Assembly (NCBI GenBank): GCA_964475115.1
Contig: CAYYVJ010000027.1
Coordinates: 1-23,082, forward strand
Source: CAYYVJ01 sp964475115
GTDB lineage: Bacteria; Bacillota; Clostridia; Lachnospirales; Lachnospiraceae
Length of the DNA: 23,082 nucleotides
Direction: 5' to 3'
The notes below the pieces were generated by a model. That model was given only the letters and a program-made list of their open reading frames with translations. It made no database searches and was not told the DNA's origin. A program made the translations under genes and the position numbers. Shown one piece after another: positions 7,181 through 15,005 of the stretch (its first letter is position 1; each line of letters begins with the position of its first letter).

Positions 7181-8461
7181 ATGTTAGATATTAAATTGTT
7201 AAGGAATAATTTTCAGGAAGTTGAAGAAGCTTTGTCTACTAGAAACGAGGATTTTGATCTAAGTAAGTTTAAAGATTTAGATGAAAAGAGAAGACAATTA
7301 TTAGCAGAAGTAGAACAATTAAAGAGTGAGCAAAATGCTGTTTCAAAACAAGTTCCTGTTATGAAGAAGGAAGGCAAAGATGTTGCTCCTATTTTAGCTG
7401 AGATGAAAGAGCTTTCTGATAAAATAAAAAACCTGGATGCAATGGTAACAGAGGTTGATAACGAATTAAATGCTTGGATGCTTACAATTCCAAACATTCC
7501 AAATAAAACAGTACCAAGTGGAAATACGGATGAAGATAATGTTGAGATTAGAAAATTTGGAGAACCTACTACTTTTAATTTTGATCCAAAGCCACATTGG
7601 GACTTAGGATCTGAATTAGATATCGTAGATGCTGAAACAGGAGCAAAGGTATCCGGATCTAGATTTACTTTTTACAAAGGTGCAGGAGCAAGACTAGAGA
7701 GAGCGATAACAAATTTCTTTCTAGATACTCATACAGAAAAACATGGGTATACAGAAGTGTTCCCTCCATTTATGGTAAATAGAGAAAGTATGACGGGAAC
7801 TGGTCAGCTACCAAAATTTGAAGAAGATGCGTATAAGGTGTTGGGAGATGGTAAAGAATACTTCTTAGTTCCAACAGCTGAAGTTCCAGTGACTAATATG
7901 TATCGAGATCAGATTATAGATGGAAGCAAACTTCCAATTATGCATTGTGCTTACACAGCGTGCTTTAGGGCTGAAGCAGGATCTGCAGGAAGAGATACTA
8001 GAGGACTAATTAGACAACATCAATTTAATAAAGTGGAACTTGTAAAATTTACAAAACCAGAAGATTCTTATGAAGAGCTTGAGAAATTAACAAAAGATGC
8101 CGAAAAAGTATTACAGGCACTTGGACTTCCTTATAGAGTGGTAAAAATCTGTGTAGGTGACTTAGGTTTTACAGCAGCAATGAAATATGACATTGAAGTA
8201 TGGATGCCAAGTTATGGACGGTACGTTGAGATTTCTAGCTGCTCAAATTTCGAAGAATTTCAAGCAAGACGTGCAAATATAAAATATAAAGACAATATTA
8301 AAGATAAAGCAAAATATATTCATACTCTAAATGGAAGTGGTGTAGCAATAGGGCGTACAACAGCAGCTATTCTAGAGAATTTCCAACAGGAAGATGGAAG
8401 CATAGCAATCCCTGAAGTTTTAATTAACTATATGGGTGGTCTAAAAAGAATAACAAAATAA
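7181..8461 (+). CDS. serS: Seryl-tRNA synthetase
   Basis: 426-residue class II synthetase that charges tRNA-Ser with serine in the cytoplasm. The N-terminal region (about 1-105) is the long antiparallel coiled-coil arm that grips the tRNA-Ser variable arm (KRRQLLAEVEQLKSEQN). The catalytic core has PTAEVPVTN (231-239), motif 2 around FRAEAGSAGRDTRGLIRQH (262-280), and motif 3 GSGVAIGRTTAAILEN (from 385). Length is normal. The ATG has AGGAGG about 7 bases upstream and follows the T-box leader by some 60 bases, so transcription is expected to rise when tRNA-Ser is uncharged. The DUF3881 gene follows on the same strand. Confidence 0.98.
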   Translation: MLDIKLLRNNFQEVEEALSTRNEDFDLSKFKDLDEKRRQLLAEVEQLKSEQNAVSKQVPVMKKEGKDVAPILAEMKELSDKIKNLDAMVTEVDNELNAWMLTIPNIPNKTVPSGNTDEDNVEIRKFGEPTTFNFDPKPHWDLGSELDIVDAETGAKVSGSRFTFYKGAGARLERAITNFFLDTHTEKHGYTEVFPPFMVNRESMTGTGQLPKFEEDAYKVLGDGKEYFLVPTAEVPVTNMYRDQIIDGSKLPIMHCAYTACFRAEAGSAGRDTRGLIRQHQFNKVELVKFTKPEDSYEELEKLTKDAEKVLQALGLPYRVVKICVGDLGFTAAMKYDIEVWMPSYGRYVEISSCSNFEEFQARRANIKYKDNIKDKAKYIHTLNGSGVAIGRTTAAILENFQQEDGSIAIPEVLINYMGGLKRITK

Positions 8462-8476
8462 GAGTAAGATTATGAT

Positions 8477-8511
8477 ATACTAGGAAGGTTAACATAAAAT
8501 CTTCCTAGTGT
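8477..8511 (+). terminator. Hairpin after serS, weak terminator or attenuator
   Basis: ATACTAGGAAG (8477-8487) pairs with CTTCCTAGTGT (8501-8511) with one G-T pair. The sequence after it (ATTTCG) is not a strong T run, so some read-through into the next gene is plausible. Confidence 0.45.
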
Positions 8512-8537
8512 ATTTCGTAAGAAAAGAGGTGATTAAC

Positions 8538-9422
8538 ATGCATAGTTATAATAGAGCGATTGGTTTTAAAGGTATAGTGAAAAAGAAAGATTTCAAAAAA
8601 ATCTTATCCGATATTATAGAAAATCCAGATGGAACTAGGGTGATTTCTACAAGTGAAGATACTAATATGGTGGAATTTAGAAAAGAATTTAGTGACGGAT
8701 TAGGGATTCTTGTTTATGGATATTATACAGAAGAAAATAATTTTGAAATAGAATATTATATTCCATATATAAAAGGTACAAATAAACAGATTGGAGAAGA
8801 AATCTCCATCACAAGACATATTAGTAGAGAATCCTTTTCTGGTATCTGTGAAGATATGAGAGTAGGCATTTCCTTGATTTATTATCTACAAAATGGAATG
8901 GATTATGTTGAAAACAATTTAAAAGATAAAAAGTCGAATTATCATACTTCTATGTGGATGTCAGGTTTATCTACTTCCGGAACGATTATCTTACCTGTGA
9001 GCAAAAATGAAAATCAAATTCAAAGGCATAAAATTGCTAATTTGAACAGAAAAAATCTAATTTCTGCGGCTAAAAAAGGTGATGAAGATGCAATTGAAAG
9101 CTTAACTATGGAGGATTTAGATACCTATACTAAGATCTCAAAGAGAATTATGTATGAAGATGTTTTTTCAATTGTAGACTCTTCTTTCATGCCTTATGGG
9201 GTTGAATGTGACCAATATACAGTTGTTGGTGATATAATAGAAATGAAACTTTTGACTAATTCTTATACAAAAGAAGAAGTGTATTCTATGAGTATTAATT
9301 GTAATGATTTTAAATTTAATTTGGCAATTAATAAAGAGGACCTCATCGGAGAGCCAATCGTCGGAAGGCGATTTAAAGGTACTATTTGGTTACAAGCAAG
9401 AGTTGATTTTAAGGAAGTTTGA
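8538..9422 (+). CDS. DUF3881 family protein
   Basis: 294-residue protein that I recognise as DUF3881, a family of unknown function found in Lachnospiraceae and relatives, often beside serS. The ATG at 8538 (MHSYNRAIGFKG) is chosen because AGAGGTGA lies just before it; a longer frame from 8508 would start inside the preceding hairpin. The sequence looks soluble, with no signal peptide or membrane helix, and is rich in short beta-type segments such as GLGILVYGYYT and FEIEYYIPYI. A run at about 165-200 (NRKNLISAAKKGDEDAIESL) resembles a small helical insert. It may be co-transcribed with serS through the weak hairpin between them. No catalytic motif is evident and no function is proposed. Confidence 0.82.
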   Translation: MHSYNRAIGFKGIVKKKDFKKILSDIIENPDGTRVISTSEDTNMVEFRKEFSDGLGILVYGYYTEENNFEIEYYIPYIKGTNKQIGEEISITRHISRESFSGICEDMRVGISLIYYLQNGMDYVENNLKDKKSNYHTSMWMSGLSTSGTIILPVSKNENQIQRHKIANLNRKNLISAAKKGDEDAIESLTMEDLDTYTKISKRIMYEDVFSIVDSSFMPYGVECDQYTVVGDIIEMKLLTNSYTKEEVYSMSINCNDFKFNLAINKEDLIGEPIVGRRFKGTIWLQARVDFKEV

Positions 9423-9445
9423 GGTAATTGGTATACTTAAAATCA

Positions 9446-9474
9446 TTGACTAAAGTCTATAAAAATAGTAGAAT
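9446..9474 (+). promoter_or_regulatory. Promoter of tRNA-Arg
   Basis: TTGACT (9446-9451), a 17-base spacer and TAGAAT (9469-9474), close to the sigma-A consensus. The start would be near 9481, 14 bases before the mature tRNA. Confidence 0.7.
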
Positions 9475-9494
9475 AAATAGGCACTTTTAAGTTT

Positions 9495-9566
9495 GTCTCC
9501 GTAGTTAAATGGATATAACGGGGTCCTCCTAAGACTCAGTTGTGGGTTCGATTCCCGCCGGGGACA
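9495..9566 (+). tRNA. tRNA-Arg (anticodon CCT)
   Basis: A full cloverleaf can be drawn. The acceptor stem is GTCTCCG (9495-9501) with CGGGGAC (9559-9565), including one G-T pair. The D arm GTTA...TAAC spans 9504-9519. The anticodon stem GGGTC/GACTC has loop CTCCTAA (9526-9532) with anticodon CCT, reading AGG. The T arm is GTGGG-TTCGATT-CCCGC (9542-9558), and the discriminator is A (9566). CCA is not encoded, so it must be added after transcription. Confidence 0.95.
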
Positions 9567-9576
9567 TTATAGATAT

Positions 9577-9615
9577 AAAAAGAAGTCATCGCATTTAAGG
9601 CGATGACTTCTTTTT
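9577..9615. terminator. Bidirectional terminator between tRNA-Arg and the carboxypeptidase gene
   Basis: A perfect 16-bp stem (9577-9592 with 9600-9615) around a 7-base loop. One end is five A and the other five T, so on either strand a GC-containing stem is followed by a T run. It can end the tRNA transcript (+) and the convergent carboxypeptidase gene (-). Confidence 0.9.
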
Positions 9616-9646
9616 GTATAAAGCAAATTCTTTTCTTATGTTTACT

Positions 9647-11110
9647 TTAATCAAATAAATCTCTTGTAGAATAGTTTCGTCTTCTTCCTCTATTACCTGT
9701 CTTCTGAGATAAAATTCTTTGCTTTCTTCGAATACGCTTTTTGCGCATTCGTTGCCTTTTTGTTGCAGCAAGATAAAAGAAAAAGAATGTTAGTAAAAAC
9801 ACAAAAAGGATTCCGAGAAGTAAGATCCATATATTAATTTTTAAAATATTTTTTTCTGTAATTTCTTCTTGAATTGTTTCATCTTCAGATGGCTCGATAG
9901 TTGCACCAAAAGAAAAAGTATCTAGTTGTGTATTCACGATATTAAGAGAAGTACTTCCAACAAAATGACCATTTAATGTATAGTCTATAGAGGCTAGAAT
10001 GGTATTCTCATTTTTAAAATCCTTGTCATAGGAAATGTTTCCAACAATATCTGCAAAGTCGGCAGACAAAGGCAAAACAACATAATCATTACTATTTAAC
10101 TCCAGTATAGGGTTCGTATTCTCAAACATAGCTTCTGCAGCATCAAAAAAACTATCACTTGTAAATGAGTATTTTTCTTCATTTTCTGAAATATTCAACA
10201 TTTTAAAATTATCAAATCCGTAATCTAATAAAAGCCTGGTATCTTGGAATACATTTGCGGAGTTTGAATTCATAACAACGCTTATCAAAGTAATTCCATT
10301 TCTTTCAGCAAAAGTCACTAAAGTACTGCCGGCAGTTGTAGTATAGCCAGTTTTTCCTCCGAAGCATCCATCATAATGATTAGATCCATTTTGAAGTAAT
10401 TTGTGACTTGTATTAAGAGGTCTACTTTCTGCTTGCAAATTAGTAGGTGGAATCATATAAGAAAGAGTTGAGTTTATCTTGATAAAAGTTTCATTGTCAA
10501 CTACTGCTCTAGAAATCATAGCCATATCATAACTTGTAGTATAATGATTCTCATTGTGTAATCCACTAGGATTTGTAAAGTTACTGTTAAAGGCACCTAG
10601 TTCTTTCGCTCTTTCGGTCATTAACTTTGCAAATTCGTCTTTGCTTCCAGAAATATGTTCTGCTAAACCATTTGCAACTTCATTTGCAGATGCCAGAATT
10701 AATCCGTATAAAGAGTCTTCTACAGTTAATCTCTCATCAGGGTTAATGGCAATATGGCTAGAGCCCTTCTCGATACTAAACACTGCATCATGAGAATAGG
10801 TCACCATTTCATCCATGGAAGTATTTTCAAGAGTCAATAATGCGGTTAATAGCTTTGTGATACTGGCGGGATACATTTTTTCATTCATGTTTTTGTCATA
10901 CAAAACAGCTCCCGTAGAAGCTTCTATTACAACTCCAGAGGAACCATAGATTGACGGTCCAGTGGGCCAATCTATTAAGTTATCAGAGCTAGAATAGATG
11001 GGATATGTGTTTGTTTCTTCTATATCTGAAGTAGCATGTGCTGGTAATGTATGTGAAAGAAAAATAATAGATGATAATAGCATAATGGTTAAACGGTTAA
11101 ATAACTTCAT
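9647..11110 (-). CDS. Serine-type D-Ala-D-Ala carboxypeptidase (peptidase S11, DacF-like)
   Basis: 487-residue penicillin-binding protein that trims the terminal D-Ala from peptidoglycan stem peptides outside the membrane. The signal peptide is at 1-26, with likely cleavage after AHA. The three active-site motifs are present: SITK (83-86), SAN (141-143) and KTG (253-255). A C-terminal S11-type beta domain follows. The end is distinctive: a true membrane helix at about 424-449, then a tail of 37 residues with about 17 Lys/Arg. Many S11 enzymes use an amphipathic anchor helix instead, so this one is probably bitopic with a basic cytoplasmic tail. The start has AAGGAG and a promoter at 11155-11183; the gene ends at the shared terminator. 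Confidence 0.94.
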   Translation of the reverse strand: MKLFNRLTIMLLSSIIFLSHTLPAHATSDIEETNTYPIYSSSDNLIDWPTGPSIYGSSGVVIEASTGAVLYDKNMNEKMYPASITKLLTALLTLENTSMDEMVTYSHDAVFSIEKGSSHIAINPDERLTVEDSLYGLILASANEVANGLAEHISGSKDEFAKLMTERAKELGAFNSNFTNPSGLHNENHYTTSYDMAMISRAVVDNETFIKINSTLSYMIPPTNLQAESRPLNTSHKLLQNGSNHYDGCFGGKTGYTTTAGSTLVTFAERNGITLISVVMNSNSANVFQDTRLLLDYGFDNFKMLNISENEEKYSFTSDSFFDAAEAMFENTNPILELNSNDYVVLPLSADFADIVGNISYDKDFKNENTILASIDYTLNGHFVGSTSLNIVNTQLDTFSFGATIEPSEDETIQEEITEKNILKINIWILLLGILFVFLLTFFFFYLAATKRQRMRKKRIRRKQRILSQKTGNRGRRRNYSTRDLFD

Positions 11111-11154
11111 TTGGTACTCCTTAATAAATATTAAATGGTTTTATGTCTTTGTTT

Positions 11155-11183
11155 ATTATATGGTATTTTAAATGGTTGTACAA
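11155..11183 (-). promoter_or_regulatory. Promoter of the carboxypeptidase gene
   Basis: On the minus strand, TTGTAC (11178-11183), a 17-base spacer and a consensus TATAAT (11155-11160), about 45 bases before the ATG. Confidence 0.65.
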
Positions 11184-11237
11184 CCTATTCTACCACAAAA
11201 GTATTGAAATTATTGTGAATTTTTTAAATTACTCTAG

Positions 11238-11266
11238 TTGCCAAGAAAAGAAAATAATGTTAGTAT
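11238..11266 (+). promoter_or_regulatory. Possible promoter of the ABC-F gene
   Basis: TTGCCA (11238-11243), a 17-base spacer and TAGTAT (11261-11266), about 65 bases before the ABC-F start. Both boxes are imperfect. The rest of the 222-base divergent spacer (11111-11332) shows nothing else convincing; no leader peptide or attenuator could be identified. Confidence 0.4.
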
Positions 11267-11332
11267 ATCAATGTTGTAGAAATATAAGAAATGATGAAAT
11301 GAAGTTTCATTTACATATGAAGGAGTTATAAA

Positions 11333-12889
11333 ATGAGTATTTTAAATGTGGAAAATTTAAGTCATGGATTTGGAGATCGAGCTATTTTTGAAAATGTATC
11401 CTTTCGTTTATTAAAAGGAGAGCATATAGGTCTAATAGGTGCAAATGGTGAAGGAAAGTCTACCTTCATGAATATCATAACAGATAAATTACAACCGGAT
11501 GAAGGAAAGATAGAGTGGTCAAAAAATGTTCGTGTAGGTTATTTGGACCAGCATGCTGTATTGAAAAAGGGGATGAGCATACGAGATGTGTTAAAATCTG
11601 CTTTTTCTTATTTGTATGAGATGGAAGATAGAATAAATGTTATATGTGATACTATGGGAGAAGCGTCAGAACAAGAGTTGGAAAACCTTATGGAGGAATT
11701 AGGTACTCTTCAAGAACTTCTTACCGTTCATGATTTTTATATAATTGATTCCAAGGTCGAAGAAATAGGAAGAGCATTAGGCTTAGATGAAATAGGATTA
11801 GACACGGATGTGACTGATATTAGTGGTGGACAAAGGACAAAAATATTACTTGGTAAGTTATTATTGGAGAAGCCAGATATTTTACTATTGGATGAGCCTA
11901 CAAATTATTTAGATGTGCAGCATATAGAATGGCTGAAAAGATATCTAAATGAATATGAAAATGCATTTATTTTAATTTCTCACGACATTCCATTTTTAAA
12001 TAGTGTTATTAATTTGATTTATCATATGGAAAACAAAGAATTAAATCGCTATGTTGGAGATTATAATAAATTTCAAGAAGTATATGCAATGAGAAAAGCT
12101 CAGTTGGAATCAGCTTATAAACGCCAACAGCAAGAAATAGAGGATTTAGAAGATTTTGTAGCTAGAAACAAGGCTCGTGTTTCAACAAGAAATATGGCTA
12201 TGTCTAGACAGAAAAAATTAGATAAAATGGATGTTATTGAGTTAGCTAAAGATAAACCTAAACCAGAATTTGTTTTTAAAGAAGCTAGAGCAGCTGGAAA
12301 ATATATTTTTGAAACAAAGGATTTGGTGATTGGATATGAAGAACCACTATCAAAGCCTATTACTGTATCCATGGAAAGAGGAGAAAAGATTGTTTTAACG
12401 GGTGCAAATGGTATTGGAAAAACCACTTTATTGAAATCTATTTTGGGCCTTATAAAGCCTATAAGCGGTCAAGTAGAACTTGGAGATTATTTACACATTG
12501 GATATTTTGAACAAGAAATGAAGACTGGAAATACTACTACTTGTATCGAAGAAATCTGGAAGGAGTTTCCATCCTATACTCAATATGAGGTTCGCTCGGC
12601 ATTAGCTAAATGTGGATTGACAACCAAACACATTGAAAGCCAAGTACGTGTATTAAGCGGAGGGGAACAAGCAAAGATTAGACTATGCAAACTTATCAAT
12701 AGAGAGAGCAATATCTTGTTACTAGATGAGCCAACAAACCATTTAGATGTAGATGCAAAAGATGAACTAAAACGAGCGTTAAAAGCATTTAAGGGTAGTA
12801 TTCTTCTTATTTGCCATGAACCAGAATTCTATGATGGACTAGCGACACAGGTATGGGATTGTTCTAAGTGGAGTACGAAAATAAGCTAA
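11333..12889 (+). CDS. ABC-F family ATPase (translation factor type)
   Basis: 518-residue protein with two ABC ATPase domains in one chain and no membrane segment, the ABC-F layout. Domain 1 has Walker A GANGEGKST (36-44), signature SGGQ (164-167) and LLLDEPTNYLD (184-194). A charged helical linker (about 245-305) would reach toward the ribosomal P site. Domain 2 has GANGIGKTT (357-365), LSGGEQ (441-446) and LLLDEPTNHLD (462-472). ABC-F proteins act on stalled or initiating ribosomes, and some give antibiotic protection. The sequence resembles what I recall of Bacillus YfmM, a housekeeping-type member, but that assignment is from memory. The start has AAGGAG. Nothing nearby suggests a resistance cassette. 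Confidence 0.93.
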   Translation: MSILNVENLSHGFGDRAIFENVSFRLLKGEHIGLIGANGEGKSTFMNIITDKLQPDEGKIEWSKNVRVGYLDQHAVLKKGMSIRDVLKSAFSYLYEMEDRINVICDTMGEASEQELENLMEELGTLQELLTVHDFYIIDSKVEEIGRALGLDEIGLDTDVTDISGGQRTKILLGKLLLEKPDILLLDEPTNYLDVQHIEWLKRYLNEYENAFILISHDIPFLNSVINLIYHMENKELNRYVGDYNKFQEVYAMRKAQLESAYKRQQQEIEDLEDFVARNKARVSTRNMAMSRQKKLDKMDVIELAKDKPKPEFVFKEARAAGKYIFETKDLVIGYEEPLSKPITVSMERGEKIVLTGANGIGKTTLLKSILGLIKPISGQVELGDYLHIGYFEQEMKTGNTTTCIEEIWKEFPSYTQYEVRSALAKCGLTTKHIESQVRVLSGGEQAKIRLCKLINRESNILLLDEPTNHLDVDAKDELKRALKAFKGSILLICHEPEFYDGLATQVWDCSKWSTKIS

Positions 12890-12908
12890 AAATTAATAAA
12901 CTGATAAA

Positions 12909-12958
12909 AACCGACCTTCAATTGCTAGATTTTTAGATCTAACTTTTGGAGGTCGGTT
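12909..12958. terminator. Terminator of the V-ATPase operon, probably bidirectional
   Basis: A 13-bp stem (12909-12921 with 12946-12958, one G-T pair) contains a smaller inner TAGAT/ATCTA hairpin. On the minus strand it is followed by TTTTTATCAG, a good intrinsic terminator 24 bases after the subunit D stop. On the plus strand it follows the ABC-F gene by 20 bases but lacks a T run. Confidence 0.8.
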
Positions 12959-12981
12959 CAAATATTAGTTTGTATCTGGTT

Positions 12982-13599
12982 TTATTTATTCATATTTCGT
13001 TTAATTACTTTTAATCTGGTAAATTCTTCACGCTCTTTTTCCTCTAAAGCATTACTAATATTAGTGGTTAATGCAGTATAACTTGGAATCGTTATGTTTT
13101 TAAGAGCATTTGCGCGCTTTTGAGTTTTGCTAATATTAGTAGCTAGACGATAAGCAGAGTTTTCTACCATAGAAAGTCTAATTGTTAGTTCCTTTACTTT
13201 TTCAAAGCCGGCCCTTGCTTTATCTAAGGATTCTCTTGTACTGTAATAAGCATAAGTAGGAAGTCGCTTTTTCTTATTATATTCCACTAGAGGAATCTCA
13301 GTACCCATAATACTTCGTACTTTAATAGCAATCGAGTCATCAATAGGAACTGATTGTGAAATTTCTTCTACATAGTGAATGCCCATCTCAATATTAGCAA
13401 TCTGAAGAGAGCTATAAGCATGTGTAAAAATTTGATCGATTTCAGTTTGTATTTCTTTGGCTTCTTCAATTAACTCCATCAATTCTCGAATCAAAATATT
13501 TCTTTTTTTATCCATTAATTCGTAGCCTTGTTTTGCAAGAGCTAGAGAATTCTTTGCCAATATTAAATTACCCTTTGTGGGAAATGTATTCGGATTCAT
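12982..13599 (-). CDS. atpD: V-type ATPase subunit D (central stalk)
   Basis: 205-residue subunit D, the rotor shaft running through the A3B3 head and comparable in role to F-type gamma. It starts with NPNTFPTKGNLILAKNSLALAKQG, close to the family's typical PTKxxLxxLKxxLxxAxxG pattern. Long N- and C-terminal helices (about 8-75 and 125-195) would form the coiled coil, with a short middle segment (IPLVEYNKKKRLPTYAYYST). The ATG has AAGGGGTGA and lies 11 bases after the subunit B stop. It is the last gene of the operon and is followed by a terminator. The symbol follows V-type usage and should not be confused with F-type atpD. Confidence 0.95.
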   Translation of the reverse strand: MNPNTFPTKGNLILAKNSLALAKQGYELMDKKRNILIRELMELIEEAKEIQTEIDQIFTHAYSSLQIANIEMGIHYVEEISQSVPIDDSIAIKVRSIMGTEIPLVEYNKKKRLPTYAYYSTRESLDKARAGFEKVKELTIRLSMVENSAYRLATNISKTQKRANALKNITIPSYTALTTNISNALEEKEREEFTRLKVIKRNMNK

Positions 13600-13610
13600 A
13601 AAGTCACCCC

Positions 13611-14993
13611 TTATGCTTCTTCCTCTTGATAATATTTAATAAGTATCTTCGTGTTAATACGATCTAGTTCTTCTTTAGGAAGCAAATAGAGAAGATTCCA
13701 TCCAAGATCAAGAGTATCTATTATAGTTCTATTCTCAAGTGCCCCTTGACCAATAAACTGAGACTCAAACGCCTTACCAAATTCTAGATATTTTTTATCC
13801 AAAGGTGATAATTCATCTTCTCCAATAACAGATGCTAAAGCTCTTGCTTCTCCTACTTTTGCATAAGAAGAAAATAATTGGTTAGCCACATCCTGATGAT
13901 CTTCTCTAGTATAACCTTCACCAATACCATCCTTCATTAAACGAGAAAGTGAAGGAAGCACATTAATAGGTGGATATACACTTTGTCCATGCAAAGCACG
14001 ATCTAGTACAATCTGACCTTCTGTAATATAACCTGTTAAGTCAGGAATAGGATGGGTAATATCATCATTTGGCATAGTTAGAATAGGAATCTGTGTCACA
14101 GAACCATTGATGCCACTTACAATACCGGCTCTTTCATAGAGGGTAGCAAGTTCACTATATAAATATCCTGGGTAACCTTTTCTGGATGGAATTTCACCTT
14201 TACTAGATGAAACTTCACGAAGAGCCTCTGCAAAAGAGGTCATATCCGTTAAAATAACCAGAATATGCATATTTTTTTCAAAAGCTAGAAATTCAGCTGC
14301 GGTCAACGCAACTTTTGGTGTAATAAGTCTTTCTACTACTGGATCGTCTGCTAAATTTAAAAAGGTGGTAACATGGGAAGAAACTCCACTTTCTTCAAAT
14401 GTACGGGTGAAAAAATCAGCTACGTCATGTTTTACACCCATAGCAGCAAAAACAATACCAAATTTTTCATCAGAATTATCACCAAGAGACGCCTGTTTTA
14501 CAATTTGCGCTGCTAATTGGTCATGTGGAAGTCCATTTCCTGAAAAGATGGGAAGTTTTTGACCACGTATTAAAGTAGTAAGACCATCAATAGCAGAGAT
14601 ACCTGTTCGAATATAATTACGTGGATATTCTCTTGTAACAGGATTCAAAGGCTTTCCGTTTATATCTCTTTTTGTCTCTACAACAATATCACCTAGACCA
14701 TCAATTGGCTGTCCTACACCATTAAAGGTTCTTCCTAGAATATCAAGAGAAAGACCCATTTCCATAGGGTGACCAGTTAATTTTGTTTGGGTATTATTTA
14801 AGGACATATTGTCAGTTCCTTCAAATACTTGAATAACTGCTCTTTCTTCGTAGACTTCTACAATTCTACCAATTTTTCGTTCTTTTTCATCAACAACGAT
14901 TTCTACGATTTCATCAAAAGCAGCACCTTGCACACCCTCTAAGGCAATAAGGGGGCCATTTATTTCACTTAAACCTAAATATTGAATAGACAT
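13611..14993 (-). CDS. atpB: V-type ATPase subunit B (non-catalytic head)
   Basis: 460-residue B subunit, which alternates with A in the hexameric head and contributes to nucleotide sites without itself catalysing hydrolysis. Family marks are the start YLGLSEINGPLIALEGV, GISAIDGLTTLIRGQKLPIFSG, and SGNGLPHDQLAAQI (151-164), which replaces a canonical P-loop as usual in B subunits. ILTDMTSFAEALREVSS and GYPGYLYSELATLYERAG are the conserved interface segments. Length is normal. AAGGAGGAG precedes the ATG, which lies 12 bases after the subunit A stop, consistent with coupled expression of the two head subunits. Confidence 0.98.
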   Translation of the reverse strand: MSIQYLGLSEINGPLIALEGVQGAAFDEIVEIVVDEKERKIGRIVEVYEERAVIQVFEGTDNMSLNNTQTKLTGHPMEMGLSLDILGRTFNGVGQPIDGLGDIVVETKRDINGKPLNPVTREYPRNYIRTGISAIDGLTTLIRGQKLPIFSGNGLPHDQLAAQIVKQASLGDNSDEKFGIVFAAMGVKHDVADFFTRTFEESGVSSHVTTFLNLADDPVVERLITPKVALTAAEFLAFEKNMHILVILTDMTSFAEALREVSSSKGEIPSRKGYPGYLYSELATLYERAGIVSGINGSVTQIPILTMPNDDITHPIPDLTGYITEGQIVLDRALHGQSVYPPINVLPSLSRLMKDGIGEGYTREDHQDVANQLFSSYAKVGEARALASVIGEDELSPLDKKYLEFGKAFESQFIGQGALENRTIIDTLDLGWNLLYLLPKEELDRINTKILIKYYQEEEA

Positions 14994-15005
14994 ATTAGCT
15001 CCTCC

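Noticed and set aside
9495..9566. tRNA-Arg as an integration site for a mobile element.
   Set aside because: No integrase, no repeat of the tRNA 3' end and no foreign cargo; a terminator and a housekeeping gene follow.
11143..11331. Open frame of 62 codons between the carboxypeptidase and ABC-F genes.
   Set aside because: No ribosome binding site, no recognisable protein features, and it overlaps the divergent promoters.
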